Counted from the first letter of the stretch, positions 7,609 to 15,444 are shown. The stretch: 16,190 nucleotides of DNA from CAYQTO01 sp964420455 (GCA_964420455.1 CAYQTO010000079.1:1-16190); one strand, 5' to 3'. Numbers and translations are program-made. The notes: generated by a model from the sequence alone, not told the origin.

Positions 7609-8837
7609 CCTTGTATAGACGCCTCGGCGGGGTCCGCCGGCTGTGGGTTCGCCGTCGTCGATTCCGGCCGCGTCCCGAGCGAGAACACCTTTGTGAGTAG
7701 TGCCGACCATTTTTCGTCCTGCCGGGTCTTGTTGAAGTCGCTTCGAACCAGGTCCTGCGCCCGGGTGCCGAGCTGGCGGCGCTCCTCGGGGGCATCCGCC
7801 AGATGGGCGAGGTGTTGGGCCAGTTCCTTGGCATTTGCAGGATCGAAAAGCATACCCGTTTCCCCATGGCGGACGATTTCCGGGATGCCTCCCACGTTTG
7901 CCCCGATCAGCGGCAGCCCGGCGGCCCCCGCCTCCGCAAGGACCAGCCCCGCGGCCTCCTTCACGCTCGGAAGCAGCGCCGCGTCCGCCGCCGCAAGGTA
8001 CGGCCGGACGTCCTTCTGGTCTCCCACGGAGACCACCCGGTCCACGATCGAGAGGCGTTCCGCCTCCGCCCTCAGCTCCCGCGCATATTCTGGTGCGTGC
8101 GGTGCCTCGCCCCCCACCAGGATCAGGCCCACCTTCACCCCCGCCGTCTTTGCCTCCGCCACCGCCGCCAGCGCCACCTCCTGGTTCTTGATCGGGTCCA
8201 GCCGCGCCACGCACGCCACCACCAGGTCGCATCCCGCGAGCCCCAGCTCCTCCCGCAGCGCCGCCCCCCCCTCCGTCGGCACCTCGCCAAACCTCTCCAC
8301 GTCGATCCCGTTGCGCACCAGGTGCAGTCGTTCTTCCGGAATGCCCAGATGCCGGAACCGCTCCACCGCCTCGTCCGAAATACACACGATGTGGACGTGC
8401 TCCTGGCGAAGCCGCTCGTTGCCCGCCAGGGCCTTCAGCGTGCGGAACGGTGGCTCGAACAACGGGAACGACTGCTGGCACATCCACAGGAGCGGTACCC
8501 GGCGCCGGCGCGCCTGGGGGATGAGACGCAGTGCCGTGCGAAAGGAAAACGCCGCGATTCCCGCCACCTCCCGGTCCTTCAGGAAAGCTCGCACCTTGTC
8601 GTCCGCCTCGAAGGCCTCGGACCAGGTGCCGATGCTCATCCGCTGGGGATATCCGGGGAGGAGGACCTCGCCAAAGGCCTTGCCGTCCTCGCGCCCGAGC
8701 AGGCCCCTGTCTCCGGCGAAGGCCAGGATCGCGTCCGCCCGCACTCCCGCCGGCAGCAGCCCCCGCACCCGCAGCAGCATCTGCTCGCCACCGCCGATGT
8801 AGTCAAAGTGGTCGTGTGCAAAGACAATCGTCGTCAT
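7605..8837 (-). CDS. GT4-family glycosyltransferase
   Basis: A 410-residue GT-B enzyme. The N-terminus has FAHDHFDYIGGGEQMLLRV with the glycine-rich loop. Then come NGIDVERF, VARLDPIKNQEVALAAV, LILVGGE, and the EX7E motif EAAGLVLAE followed by ANVGGIPEIVRHGETGMLF. These are standard GT4 acceptor and donor-site features, so it should add a sugar to the lipid-linked intermediate in the cytoplasm. ATG 8837 has an excellent ribosome-binding site (AAGGAG, 7 nt spacing) although the gene overlaps the 3' end of the ligase gene by 35 nt. The last ~25 residues (Thr/Pro/Ala-rich) look like a disordered tail. Its TGA is embedded in CTGA, the proposed start of the next gene. Confidence 0.94.
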   Translation of the reverse strand: MTTIVFAHDHFDYIGGGEQMLLRVRGLLPAGVRADAILAFAGDRGLLGREDGKAFGEVLLPGYPQRMSIGTWSEAFEADDKVRAFLKDREVAGIAAFSFRTALRLIPQARRRRVPLLWMCQQSFPLFEPPFRTLKALAGNERLRQEHVHIVCISDEAVERFRHLGIPEERLHLVRNGIDVERFGEVPTEGGAALREELGLAGCDLVVACVARLDPIKNQEVALAAVAEAKTAGVKVGLILVGGEAPHAPEYARELRAEAERLSIVDRVVSVGDQKDVRPYLAAADAALLPSVKEAAGLVLAEAGAAGLPLIGANVGGIPEIVRHGETGMLFDPANAKELAQHLAHLADAPEERRQLGTRAQDLVRSDFNKTRQDEKWSALLTKVFSLGTRPESTTANPQPADPAEASIQG

Positions 8838-10209
8838 TGTCCGGCTCCTTTTCCTTTAGGAGTTGGTGGCGGTAGAGCACCGCCGGGAGAGCCACCAGGA
8901 TGCCCATCACCATCGAGTTTCGGTAGAAGAACAGTTGGAGGTCGTAATAGCCGACCATCAGCCAGTTCATGATCGACAGGAGCGCAACGAGTGCCAGCAG
9001 GCGCTGCCACCCCACGTGCAGATAACGGTAGTAGATCGTCATCTGGGTAATCAGCGCCGCGAAAAAGAGCAGAAAGATCGTATAGCCGATCGTTCCCGTA
9101 GCCGAATGCACCAGCAGCACCTGGTTGTGCGGGATATATACGAAATACTCGAAGGACAACTGGTCCAGCGTGATCAACTGGAGGTACTTGACCCCGAGGC
9201 CGGTGCCCATGACCGGATTCTGGCGGATCGTGTGCCGCAGGTTGAAGCGCTCGACCTTGCGATAGAAGCTCGAGTTGTCCGTGTTGTCGCCGTAGACTTC
9301 CGCCCGGATCCCTTCCTTGAATCCCTTCACCGGGGCCGTCACCGGGTTCTCGGGCCCGAACCATCCAACGACGATATACAGAAAGGCCACGATACCGGCC
9401 AGCATCAGCGGCGTCCGCAACTGCCAGAGCCGCCCCCTGCTTTGCAGCAGCGGAATGGCCATCATGCCCAGGATGCCCGTTGCCAGGTTAATGCGTCTGT
9501 CATTATAGACGATGCCCAGGCCAAGGATCGGGAGCGTCAGCCACAGAAACCATTTCAGCGGCTTGGGGATCGGGAGGAACACCGCTCCGATCGCCATCCA
9601 GAGCGCCGCCAGGGCAAAGCCCGTGTCCTCGTGCTCGCCGTACGCCTGCAGGTCCGGCGGCAGGTCGAACTTCCGCAGGATGATCTGGAACGACTTGATG
9701 GTGACGCACACCACCAGCACGATCACGAATCGCTTCACCTCGCTGGGAGTCTTCAGAATCTGAAACGTCAGGAAGGCGATCGAGAGGAAGTAGACCACCG
9801 GCCGGAGGATCCACAGCGCCACCTTCCAGTTACCCCCGTTTACGAACCCCCAAAGCACCGATACCACCATCCAGCCGCCATAGGCCACGCCCAGCAGCGA
9901 GATCGTCTGGATATACAGCTTCTGGTTTGGCTCGACCAACGCCCGCAGCGCCCACCCCGCCGCGACCAGCCCCAGGATGATCTCGATCGGGTTGATGAAG
10001 AGTCCCCCGATGCCGAAGGTCGCGTTCAGGTTGTCATACACCATCGGGTGCGCCGTCGCCACGTCGTGAAACGGAAAGCGCTCGATCAGCAGCGCGATGC
10101 CGAACATCAGCAGCAGGCCGTCCGCAGGACGCACGAGCAGGTAGCTCGCAAAGGCGATCCCCGCCGTTGCCACCACCAGCAGCAGGCCAAGTACTTCAGG
10201 TGAAATCAC
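8803..10209 (-). CDS. O-antigen ligase / Wzy-like polymerase
   Basis: A 468-residue integral membrane protein with about 10-12 hydrophobic segments and one large periplasmic loop. The loop and its end, HTIRQNPVMGTGLGVKYL then IPHNQVLLVHSATGTIGY, match the Wzy_C/WaaL pattern of a Gly-rich stretch followed by an H-N motif and a Gly-rich helix. Such proteins polymerise lipid-linked repeats (Wzy) or ligate glycan to an acceptor (WaaL); primary sequence seldom separates them. It is the only one in the locus, so polymerase is the likelier role. I chose GTG 10209 (reading VISPEVLG), which overlaps the wzz-like stop by 14 nt and has GGGGGA upstream; an ATG at 10278 would overlap by 83 nt and adds a non-hydrophobic Ser/Cys-rich stretch that is the shadow of the upstream gene. 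Confidence 0.88.
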   Translation of the reverse strand: MISPEVLGLLLVVATAGIAFASYLLVRPADGLLLMFGIALLIERFPFHDVATAHPMVYDNLNATFGIGGLFINPIEIILGLVAAGWALRALVEPNQKLYIQTISLLGVAYGGWMVVSVLWGFVNGGNWKVALWILRPVVYFLSIAFLTFQILKTPSEVKRFVIVLVVCVTIKSFQIILRKFDLPPDLQAYGEHEDTGFALAALWMAIGAVFLPIPKPLKWFLWLTLPILGLGIVYNDRRINLATGILGMMAIPLLQSRGRLWQLRTPLMLAGIVAFLYIVVGWFGPENPVTAPVKGFKEGIRAEVYGDNTDNSSFYRKVERFNLRHTIRQNPVMGTGLGVKYLQLITLDQLSFEYFVYIPHNQVLLVHSATGTIGYTIFLLFFAALITQMTIYYRYLHVGWQRLLALVALLSIMNWLMVGYYDLQLFFYRNSMVMGILVALPAVLYRHQLLKEKEPDNDDDCLCTRPL

Positions 10210-11563
10210 GAAGGATCCCCCGGATTTCCCACAACAGTCCCAGCAGGTAGCCGCCCATGACCCCGAAGATGAAGCCACCGATGGCGAGGAAAAGAATGCC
10301 GCGGATGATCGACTGGTGCTTGAGCTGCGCCGGTGTGATGATGTCGTAGCGCGAGTTCAGCGAGGCCTTCTCCAGCTCGATCTGCAGCTCCACCACCTTC
10401 AGCTGGTTGAAGATCCGCGTTTGCAGGTCCGACGTCGCCTCGTAGTTGCGTGTCAGGGAGGTATAGCGCCTTTCGAGCTCCGGCAACCGCTGGACGATCT
10501 CGCGAACCGTTGCCAGGTCCCGCGAAACCTGCTCGAACTCCTTGCGCGCCACCGCCTCTGCCACCTCCAGCTGGTAGATCGTGTCCTGGATGCTCTCATA
10601 GATCGGGTTGCGCTTCTGCTCCGTCTCTTCCTGCTCGACCGCGCTTTGCGAATTCGAAAGGCGCTGGTAGTCCTCGATCAGCCGCTCGAGCCGCACCACC
10701 TTCGGGTGCTCGCCGGTCATTCCCGACGCCCGTGCATCCGCCAGCTCCTTCTTCAGATCCACGATCGAGTCGAGGAAGGGCTGCTTGCGCTGCGTCGAGA
10801 TCACCTTGCTCTCCACGAACAGCTTCTCGCCGGAAAGCTTTTCGCGGTTCAGCTCGAGCTCCAGCGCGTACTGGTCGAGCTTCGCCTCCACCTCGATCTT
10901 GCGGCGCTCCAGTCCCCGCAGCGCGTTGTAGTGCAGTTGCGCCTGCTCCGGCAGCCCGTCCGCGTGGTTTTCCCGAAACTGCTGGAGCGCTTCCTCGCTC
11001 GCCGCCAGGTCCGCCTCCACCTGCGCCACCTGCTCCCGGAGGAACGTCGCCTCCGCCTCAACGCCACCCAGCGACTTGTCGATTTCCGACTCGATATACA
11101 ACTCGCTGTGCTTCTTCAACAACGCCAGCGCCCTCTCCGCCTCGTCATGGCTCACCTCGAGGTAGTAGGTGCTTGGCGCCGTCGGGTAGATCGTCAAGCG
11201 CTCGAGGAACCCGTCGACCTCCGCCGGCTCCGGGTCCCTTCCGAGCATCTCCCCCAGCGTCCTTGCGGCCAGTGCCGGGCTCCGGAAGTTCTGCTCCACC
11301 GATGCGAAGAACACCAGGTTGCTTTCGAACTTTGCCACTGGATTCTGGGACGCGTCGCGCACCAGACGTATATCCATGAAGGCCTTTTCCGTCTTTGGGA
11401 GGAGGACGGCCACCACACCGCCCAGCGCCCCGAGGAGGATGCCGAGTCCGAGCGCCAGGACGATGTGACGCCGCACGAATCCAAGGAAGCGGATTCCCTG
11501 GCGCACCAGTTCGCGGACCGTCACGCCGTCAAACAGGGTCTCTTCCGGGGGCGTCTGGGCCAT
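10196..11563 (-). CDS. Polysaccharide co-polymerase / chain-length determinant (Wzz/GNVR type)
   Basis: A 455-residue inner-membrane protein with the polysaccharide co-polymerase layout: a cytoplasmic N-tail, TM1 at about 33-55, a long periplasmic region rich in heptad-like Glu/Leu/Arg (about 165-395, coiled coil), and TM2 at about 419-443. The pre-TM2 stretch PELERRYTSLTRNYE fits the tyrosine-rich GNVR-type element of the Wzc/GumC-like group. No cytoplasmic BY-kinase domain follows TM2; the protein ends 12 residues after it. It should set polymer length and bridge to the Wza-like export protein. ATG 11563 is preceded by GGAG inside the last codons of the small membrane-protein gene (stop 2 nt upstream), so the two are probably translationally coupled. 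Confidence 0.93.
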   Translation of the reverse strand: MAQTPPEETLFDGVTVRELVRQGIRFLGFVRRHIVLALGLGILLGALGGVVAVLLPKTEKAFMDIRLVRDASQNPVAKFESNLVFFASVEQNFRSPALAARTLGEMLGRDPEPAEVDGFLERLTIYPTAPSTYYLEVSHDEAERALALLKKHSELYIESEIDKSLGGVEAEATFLREQVAQVEADLAASEEALQQFRENHADGLPEQAQLHYNALRGLERRKIEVEAKLDQYALELELNREKLSGEKLFVESKVISTQRKQPFLDSIVDLKKELADARASGMTGEHPKVVRLERLIEDYQRLSNSQSAVEQEETEQKRNPIYESIQDTIYQLEVAEAVARKEFEQVSRDLATVREIVQRLPELERRYTSLTRNYEATSDLQTRIFNQLKVVELQIELEKASLNSRYDIITPAQLKHQSIIRGILFLAIGGFIFGVMGGYLLGLLWEIRGILRDFT

Positions 11564-11565
11564 GG

Positions 11566-11724
11566 TTACTCCACTCCAATATAGCGGAAGAGAATGTTGA
11601 AGGTTTGCCAGAAGGTGATGGCCGAGACGAACAGCGCCAGCAGCCCCAGTTCCCGCCAGTGGAGCCGTTCCGAGCGCAGGCCCACCGCCACCGCGAACAC
11701 CACAATGATCAGGAGCGTCTTCAT
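11566..11724 (-). CDS. Small two-helix membrane protein, 52 residues, unknown function
   Basis: I do not recognise a family. The 52-residue product starts MKTLLIIVVFAVAVGL, then a short polar stretch RSERLHWRE, then a second hydrophobic segment LGLLALFVSAITFWQTFNIL and ends FRYIGVE, so it is a predicted hairpin of two membrane helices. Translation is well supported: the start codon is in an ATGA overlap (11721-11724) with the export-lipoprotein stop, a strong GGAGG lies 7 nt upstream, and its own 3' end carries the ribosome-binding site of the wzz-like gene 2 nt downstream. Its place between the outer-membrane export lipoprotein and the inner-membrane co-polymerase suggests an accessory part of the export or polymerisation complex. 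That role is inference. A purely coupling-leader ORF is the alternative. Confidence 0.75.
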   Translation of the reverse strand: MKTLLIIVVFAVAVGLRSERLHWRELGLLALFVSAITFWQTFNILFRYIGVE

Positions 11725-12818
11725 TGCGTGCCCTCCGATCCGCCGCTGTCGCCGCCGCTGCCGCCGCTGCTGTCGGACTCCGCGTAGAACCCGTCCGTCA
11801 GCACTTCGCTTGTGATGGCACCAAGGGACAGGGTCGTCAGCGTCGGGCTCACCTGTTGAACCACCCAGTTGTACTTCACGAGGTAGTGGGTCTGGGCCAC
11901 GATGATGTCCTGGTCCCGGAGGAGGAGCGGCGCGGTGTACTTGCCGCTGCGGATATCGCGATAGTTCAGCGTATAGACCTGCGGCTCCGCTTCCCACCAC
12001 CCGCGGATGATGCGCACCCGGGTGATGTCCGCATTTTGTGTGAATCCCCCGGCCAGGGCGATCGCCTGCGTGATGTCCATCCCAGGGCCGAGGCCATAGA
12101 GGCCGGGGCGACCCACTTCGCCAAGCACCGACACCGTTGGCGTCCCCTCCAGCGGCACAAAGATGATGTCATCGGGGAAGATGGCCACGTTCGCCCGCAT
12201 GTCCCTGCCGTTGAGGACGTCGAGCATGTTGACGAAGGCAATGTCGCGATTCTGGCGAAGGATGCGGGCCATCTGGGGAAAGCCGAGCGACTGGTTGCGC
12301 TCGTTCTTTCGTTCGATCATGCCTCCCGCCTTCGTCACCGCGGTCAGCAGGGTGTCGTTCGGAGAAAGCTCCACCGCCCCCGGGGCCCGCACCGCACCGA
12401 GTATATACGCATGGCGTGGGCGGTATTCCGCCACCGACACCCGCGCGTCCGGTTCCTCGTAGTAACGGGCCAGGCGGGCCTCGATTTCCTCCTCGAGGTC
12501 CTCCCTCAGCGTGTTCGTGGAGGGGATGTCGCCGATCAGCGGCACCGAGATGTAGCCGTCCGGGCCGATGGGGTACTCGCCGCTCACCATCTCGTCCTCG
12601 AGCAGTCCGATCTCGATCACGTCGCCCTCGCGGAGCAGCTGGTGCTCCGTCTTCGCGCGGGCGGGAAAGGCTTCGGTGTCCGACTCGAAGTTGGTCGACT
12701 CGGCGGTCAGGGGAAAGGTCCCGGGGGTGGCCTCGGGCAGGCGCGTCTTGCCCGCGCAACCGCCAGCGGCGATCGCCAGGGCCGCAAGGAGCAACAGGTG
12801 AAGGACGAAGGCTCGCAT
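11721..12818 (-). CDS. Wza-like polysaccharide export lipoprotein (Poly_export/SLBB)
   Basis: A 365-residue outer-membrane polysaccharide export protein. The signal peptide MRAFVLHLLLLAALAIAAGGC ends in a lipobox-like AGGC with lipidation at C21. A Poly_export domain follows (about 58-135, with REGDVIEIGL and IGPDGYISVPLIG), then two SLBB-type domains (about 136-222 with AYILGAVRAPGAVEL, and about 228-309 with VSVLGEVGRPGLYGLGPG). Residues ~318-340 could form the C-terminal membrane helix of Wza; a Gly/Ser/Asp-rich tail ends the protein. Such proteins form the octameric channel through which polymer crosses the periplasm and outer membrane. ATG 12818 forms a TGATG overlap with the preceding GT2 stop. 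The lipobox has Ala at -3, slightly off consensus but acceptable. Confidence 0.94.
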   Translation of the reverse strand: MRAFVLHLLLLAALAIAAGGCAGKTRLPEATPGTFPLTAESTNFESDTEAFPARAKTEHQLLREGDVIEIGLLEDEMVSGEYPIGPDGYISVPLIGDIPSTNTLREDLEEEIEARLARYYEEPDARVSVAEYRPRHAYILGAVRAPGAVELSPNDTLLTAVTKAGGMIERKNERNQSLGFPQMARILRQNRDIAFVNMLDVLNGRDMRANVAIFPDDIIFVPLEGTPTVSVLGEVGRPGLYGLGPGMDITQAIALAGGFTQNADITRVRIIRGWWEAEPQVYTLNYRDIRSGKYTAPLLLRDQDIIVAQTHYLVKYNWVVQQVSPTLTTLSLGAITSEVLTDGFYAESDSSGGSGGDSGGSEGTQ

Positions 12819-14008
12819 CAGCGGGGCAGCTCCGCAGTATTGGTCTCGCGCGGCGTGCGGTTCCACGTCATCGGACGCCAGAACGAGCCGGCCGCGTACA
12901 GGCGCAGCTTCCAGAAGATATAGACGGGGAGGTGAACAATGCTCGCGAGATAGGCGAGAGGCACGCCGGCCGACCGCATCGACACGAGAACCAGCGCCAT
13001 CAGGAGCGCCAGCGCGCCGCCCATCGACCCGGCCGCGACCCACGCGCCCGCGAACACCGCCACCAGGCCCACCATCGCAACCGCCCCAGCGAGCATCGCC
13101 AGCGGCGGCGTCGCCAGGTCCAGCATCGCATCCAGCCGGGCGATGGAAGGTGCGCGGAGGAACCCGCCGGCCAGCCGCGGAATCCATGTCCGCGCCACCT
13201 GCACGCGTCCTGCTTCCCACCGCACCCGCTGGCCCCGGGCCGTCGATTCGCCCGCCTCGATTCGCCCGAACACCGCGGCTTCCGGCGCAAAAACCACACG
13301 ATGGCCACGCTCCAGCAACCTCAGCGCGTACTCCGCGTCCTCAACGATCGACCCCGAGGCGAAGGACACCTCCGCCGTGACGTCGCGCCGCACGAGGAAC
13401 CCGTTGCCAAGGATGCCGGCGGTTCCGCCCAGCCGTGTCCGCCCGAGCGGTCGTCTATAATTAAAGACGCTCCAGGCGATCGAAAGGCCCCGCGTCCGCC
13501 AGGATTCCGCTTCGGCGGTCCCGCGATAATGTGCCTGGACGGCCGCCGGCTTCTTCGCAAGTACCGGCGCCAGACCACCAAAGAAATCCGCGTCCAGAAT
13601 CGTGTCCGCATCCACCACGAGCACATACTCCCAGCGGTCGTCGGCGGAGAGCACGCCGATCCCGTGCGCGAGGGCGAACCCCTTGCCGCGCTCCGTCTCG
13701 TGAAACCGCTCGCTGACGCGGGCACCGGCTGCGCGCGCGGCGGCCGCTGTCTTGTCGCTGCAATTGTCCGCCACCACCAGCAGGTCGATCGCGGCGCCGG
13801 CCGCCTGCGCCGTCTCGCGAATGTTCTTCACCGTCTCGCCGATCAGCAGCTCCTCGTTGTGGGCGGGGATCAGCACGGCGAGGCGCGGCAGGGTTTGTTC
13901 GCGCCGAACTCGGGGGCGGGTGCCCGCCGCCACAATCAGCGTGAGGTACGCGACAAAGCCCAGCAGCGGGGCGCCCGCGATCAGCAGAACCAGGTCGACG
14001 GTTGTCAT
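12818..14008 (-). CDS. Membrane GT2-family glycosyltransferase with QxxRW
   Basis: A 396-residue GT-A (family 2) enzyme. An N-terminal membrane helix (about 5-28) is followed by the catalytic domain: LIPAHNEE (46-53), VVADNCSDKT, VVDADTI with the metal-binding DAD at 133-135, the ED pair at 223-224, and QRVRW (260-264), the QxxRW motif of processive or membrane GT2 enzymes such as cellulose and hyaluronan synthases. Two to three more helices lie at about 295-365. It probably adds a sugar to the lipid-linked unit at the inner face of the membrane; processive synthesis is possible but the locus contains a complete flippase/polymerase set. Start ATG 14008 has CGGAG 9 nt upstream and lies 1 nt after the stop of the first gene of the locus. 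Confidence 0.93.
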   Translation of the reverse strand: MTTVDLVLLIAGAPLLGFVAYLTLIVAAGTRPRVRREQTLPRLAVLIPAHNEELLIGETVKNIRETAQAAGAAIDLLVVADNCSDKTAAAARAAGARVSERFHETERGKGFALAHGIGVLSADDRWEYVLVVDADTILDADFFGGLAPVLAKKPAAVQAHYRGTAEAESWRTRGLSIAWSVFNYRRPLGRTRLGGTAGILGNGFLVRRDVTAEVSFASGSIVEDAEYALRLLERGHRVVFAPEAAVFGRIEAGESTARGQRVRWEAGRVQVARTWIPRLAGGFLRAPSIARLDAMLDLATPPLAMLAGAVAMVGLVAVFAGAWVAAGSMGGALALLMALVLVSMRSAGVPLAYLASIVHLPVYIFWKLRLYAAGSFWRPMTWNRTPRETNTAELPR

Positions 14009-14009
14009 G

Positions 14010-15197
14010 TTACGCCGCTCCGATCGTATCGGGCAGGGGGCTCGCCGACGGCACGATGTAGAACTGGGCCGAACGGGAATCGCCGCCGGTCGCCTCGATG
14101 ATCCAGCTGAGGCGATGCACGAAGTGGTTGGTGCTCATGGAATCGAGGATCGCCTGGCGGGCGTTCTCCGAGAGCCGTTGCGGCGCCAGCTCGTCGAACC
14201 GCAGGCTTTGCAACACGTCCCGCATCCGGCGCGGGTTGCCCGGGGGGACATAGATGCCGTCGACGCCGTCGTGGAGCAGGTGCGAAAGCCCCCGCGTCCG
14301 CGTGACGACCACCCGCGCGCCGCAGGCCATCGCCTCTGTCACCACGCTGATGCCCGCCTGGAATTCCGTGTCCACCAGCGGCACGACAACCGCCAGCGCC
14401 TGCTGGTAAAGCTCGCGCAATTCCCGCCGCGTCCGATACGCATTGTTTGCCCAGGAAGGCAGCTCGGGCAGGCGGCGGCGATACCGCGACCAGGGGCTGC
14501 CGACTCCCAGCTCGAGCCGGAATCCCCCCTGGTCCATTGCTGCAAACAACGTCGCGTAGTCCCGGCGCTCGAACCCCGCCGCCACCACCAGGTCGCGATC
14601 AATCCGGGGGACCGGGGCCGGGCGGTAGAATGAGGCGTCCGCGTGGAAGGGGATCAGCTCCACCTTCGCTTCGGGAAAGCGCAGCCGCTCCGTGGCGAAC
14701 AGGTGCTGGCGCGGCGAGTAGACGATCAGCTTGTCGATGAAGCGGCCGAGGAGCCGGTGGTCCAGCGGCAGGGCCTTCTTGAGCGGGTGGAGGTAATGGC
14801 CGATGGCGGCGACATTGGTGCGGCGCCCACGGACCGAGGAGATCGCAGCGAACGGCAGCGCCAGGTCCTCGCCGGTGAAGAACACCGAATCATAGTCGGC
14901 GGCGATTTCATAGGCGGCCTTGGCAATCTTCCAGAGCAGCTTCTGGCTGCGGCGGATCTTCTCGGGGAAGGGGGCGAGGTCGCGTGACTTTTCGCCGAGG
15001 CGGAGGAGCCCGGGATAGCGCCCCTCGTCCGCCGGCAAGTCGTCCGCCCGGAAACTGTCGAAGGTCAGCAGGTCCGCCCCGACCCGCTGGGCCAGGTCGA
15101 GCATATCGACCCGCGGTTCCTCGTCCCGCTCGATCGCGGCCAGCTGCGAGGCGGGGTAACTGTCGGCGAAGACAACCAGAGTGCGTTTCTTGGACAT
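14010..15197 (-). CDS. GT4-like glycosyltransferase, first gene of the locus
   Basis: A 395-residue protein with a recognisable GT-B donor half. FQAGISVVTEAMACGARVVVTRTRG followed by LLHDGVDGIYVPPGNP corresponds to the GT4 EX7E region, with Gln in place of the first Glu (QAGISVVTE), as found in a GT4 subgroup with FQAG-type motifs. The N-terminal half is less conserved; it begins LVVFADSYPASQLAAIERD and includes VFFTGEDLALPFAAI. It probably adds one sugar of the repeat unit; donor unknown. ATG 15197 is preceded by CAGGA and a 247 bp non-coding region with a dyad, so it is the likely first gene of the operon. Its TAA is 1 nt from the GT2 start. Confidence 0.85.
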   Translation of the reverse strand: MSKKRTLVVFADSYPASQLAAIERDEEPRVDMLDLAQRVGADLLTFDSFRADDLPADEGRYPGLLRLGEKSRDLAPFPEKIRRSQKLLWKIAKAAYEIAADYDSVFFTGEDLALPFAAISSVRGRRTNVAAIGHYLHPLKKALPLDHRLLGRFIDKLIVYSPRQHLFATERLRFPEAKVELIPFHADASFYRPAPVPRIDRDLVVAAGFERRDYATLFAAMDQGGFRLELGVGSPWSRYRRRLPELPSWANNAYRTRRELRELYQQALAVVVPLVDTEFQAGISVVTEAMACGARVVVTRTRGLSHLLHDGVDGIYVPPGNPRRMRDVLQSLRFDELAPQRLSENARQAILDSMSTNHFVHRLSWIIEATGGDSRSAQFYIVPSASPLPDTIGAA

Positions 15198-15262
15198 GGG
15201 AGCCTGATCCTGAGGGTTTTCCCAAGATAAGGCGATCCATGTACCAGCAGCCCGACTTTGTT

Positions 15263-15288
15263 TCGATGTGTAATGCCCTCCACATCGA
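15263..15288. promoter_or_regulatory. 8+8 bp dyad upstream of the polysaccharide operon (candidate operator)
   Basis: TCGATGTG and CACATCGA form a perfect inverted repeat separated by 10 nt, giving half-site centres 18 bp apart. It lies 66-91 nt upstream of the first gene's start. The spacing suits a dimeric HTH protein bound on one face of DNA over about two helical turns. Candidates are the locus's own response regulator or another regulator; the sequence does not resemble a classical Fur box. The rest of 15198-15444 has an AT-rich patch at about 15305-15335 but no clear -35/-10 pair. Confidence 0.45.
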
Positions 15289-15382
15289 GTACGGCGGAAG
15301 GACTCAAACTGTTGATTTGATTCGGATTACGAGAAGCCTTCGGGAACGGCGACTTGGGAAATCAACGATCCATGGGGGCGGA

Positions 15383-15421
15383 GAATCCCGGATGGAGACG
15401 GCCATGCTCGAAACGGGATTT
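15383..15421 (-). terminator. Weak inverted repeat downstream of the Fur-family gene
   Basis: AATCCCG (15384-15390) and CGGGATT (15414-15420) pair, with a G:T extension, around a 23-nt loop, starting 24 nt after the Fur-family stop on the coding strand. There is no T-run, so termination activity is doubtful. Confidence 0.25.
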
Positions 15422-15444
15422 CCAGACGAGAGACAGGGAAACCC

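Noticed and set aside
15233..15374. 9-nt direct repeat CGATCCATG at 15233-15241 and 15366-15374
   Set aside because: Short, 133 bp apart and without further similarity; compatible with chance.
15198..15444. Sigma-54 (-24/-12) promoter or Fur box upstream of the operon
   Set aside because: TGGAGG followed by ATTACA lacks the TTGC of a -12 element, and nothing resembles the AT-rich Fur consensus dyad.
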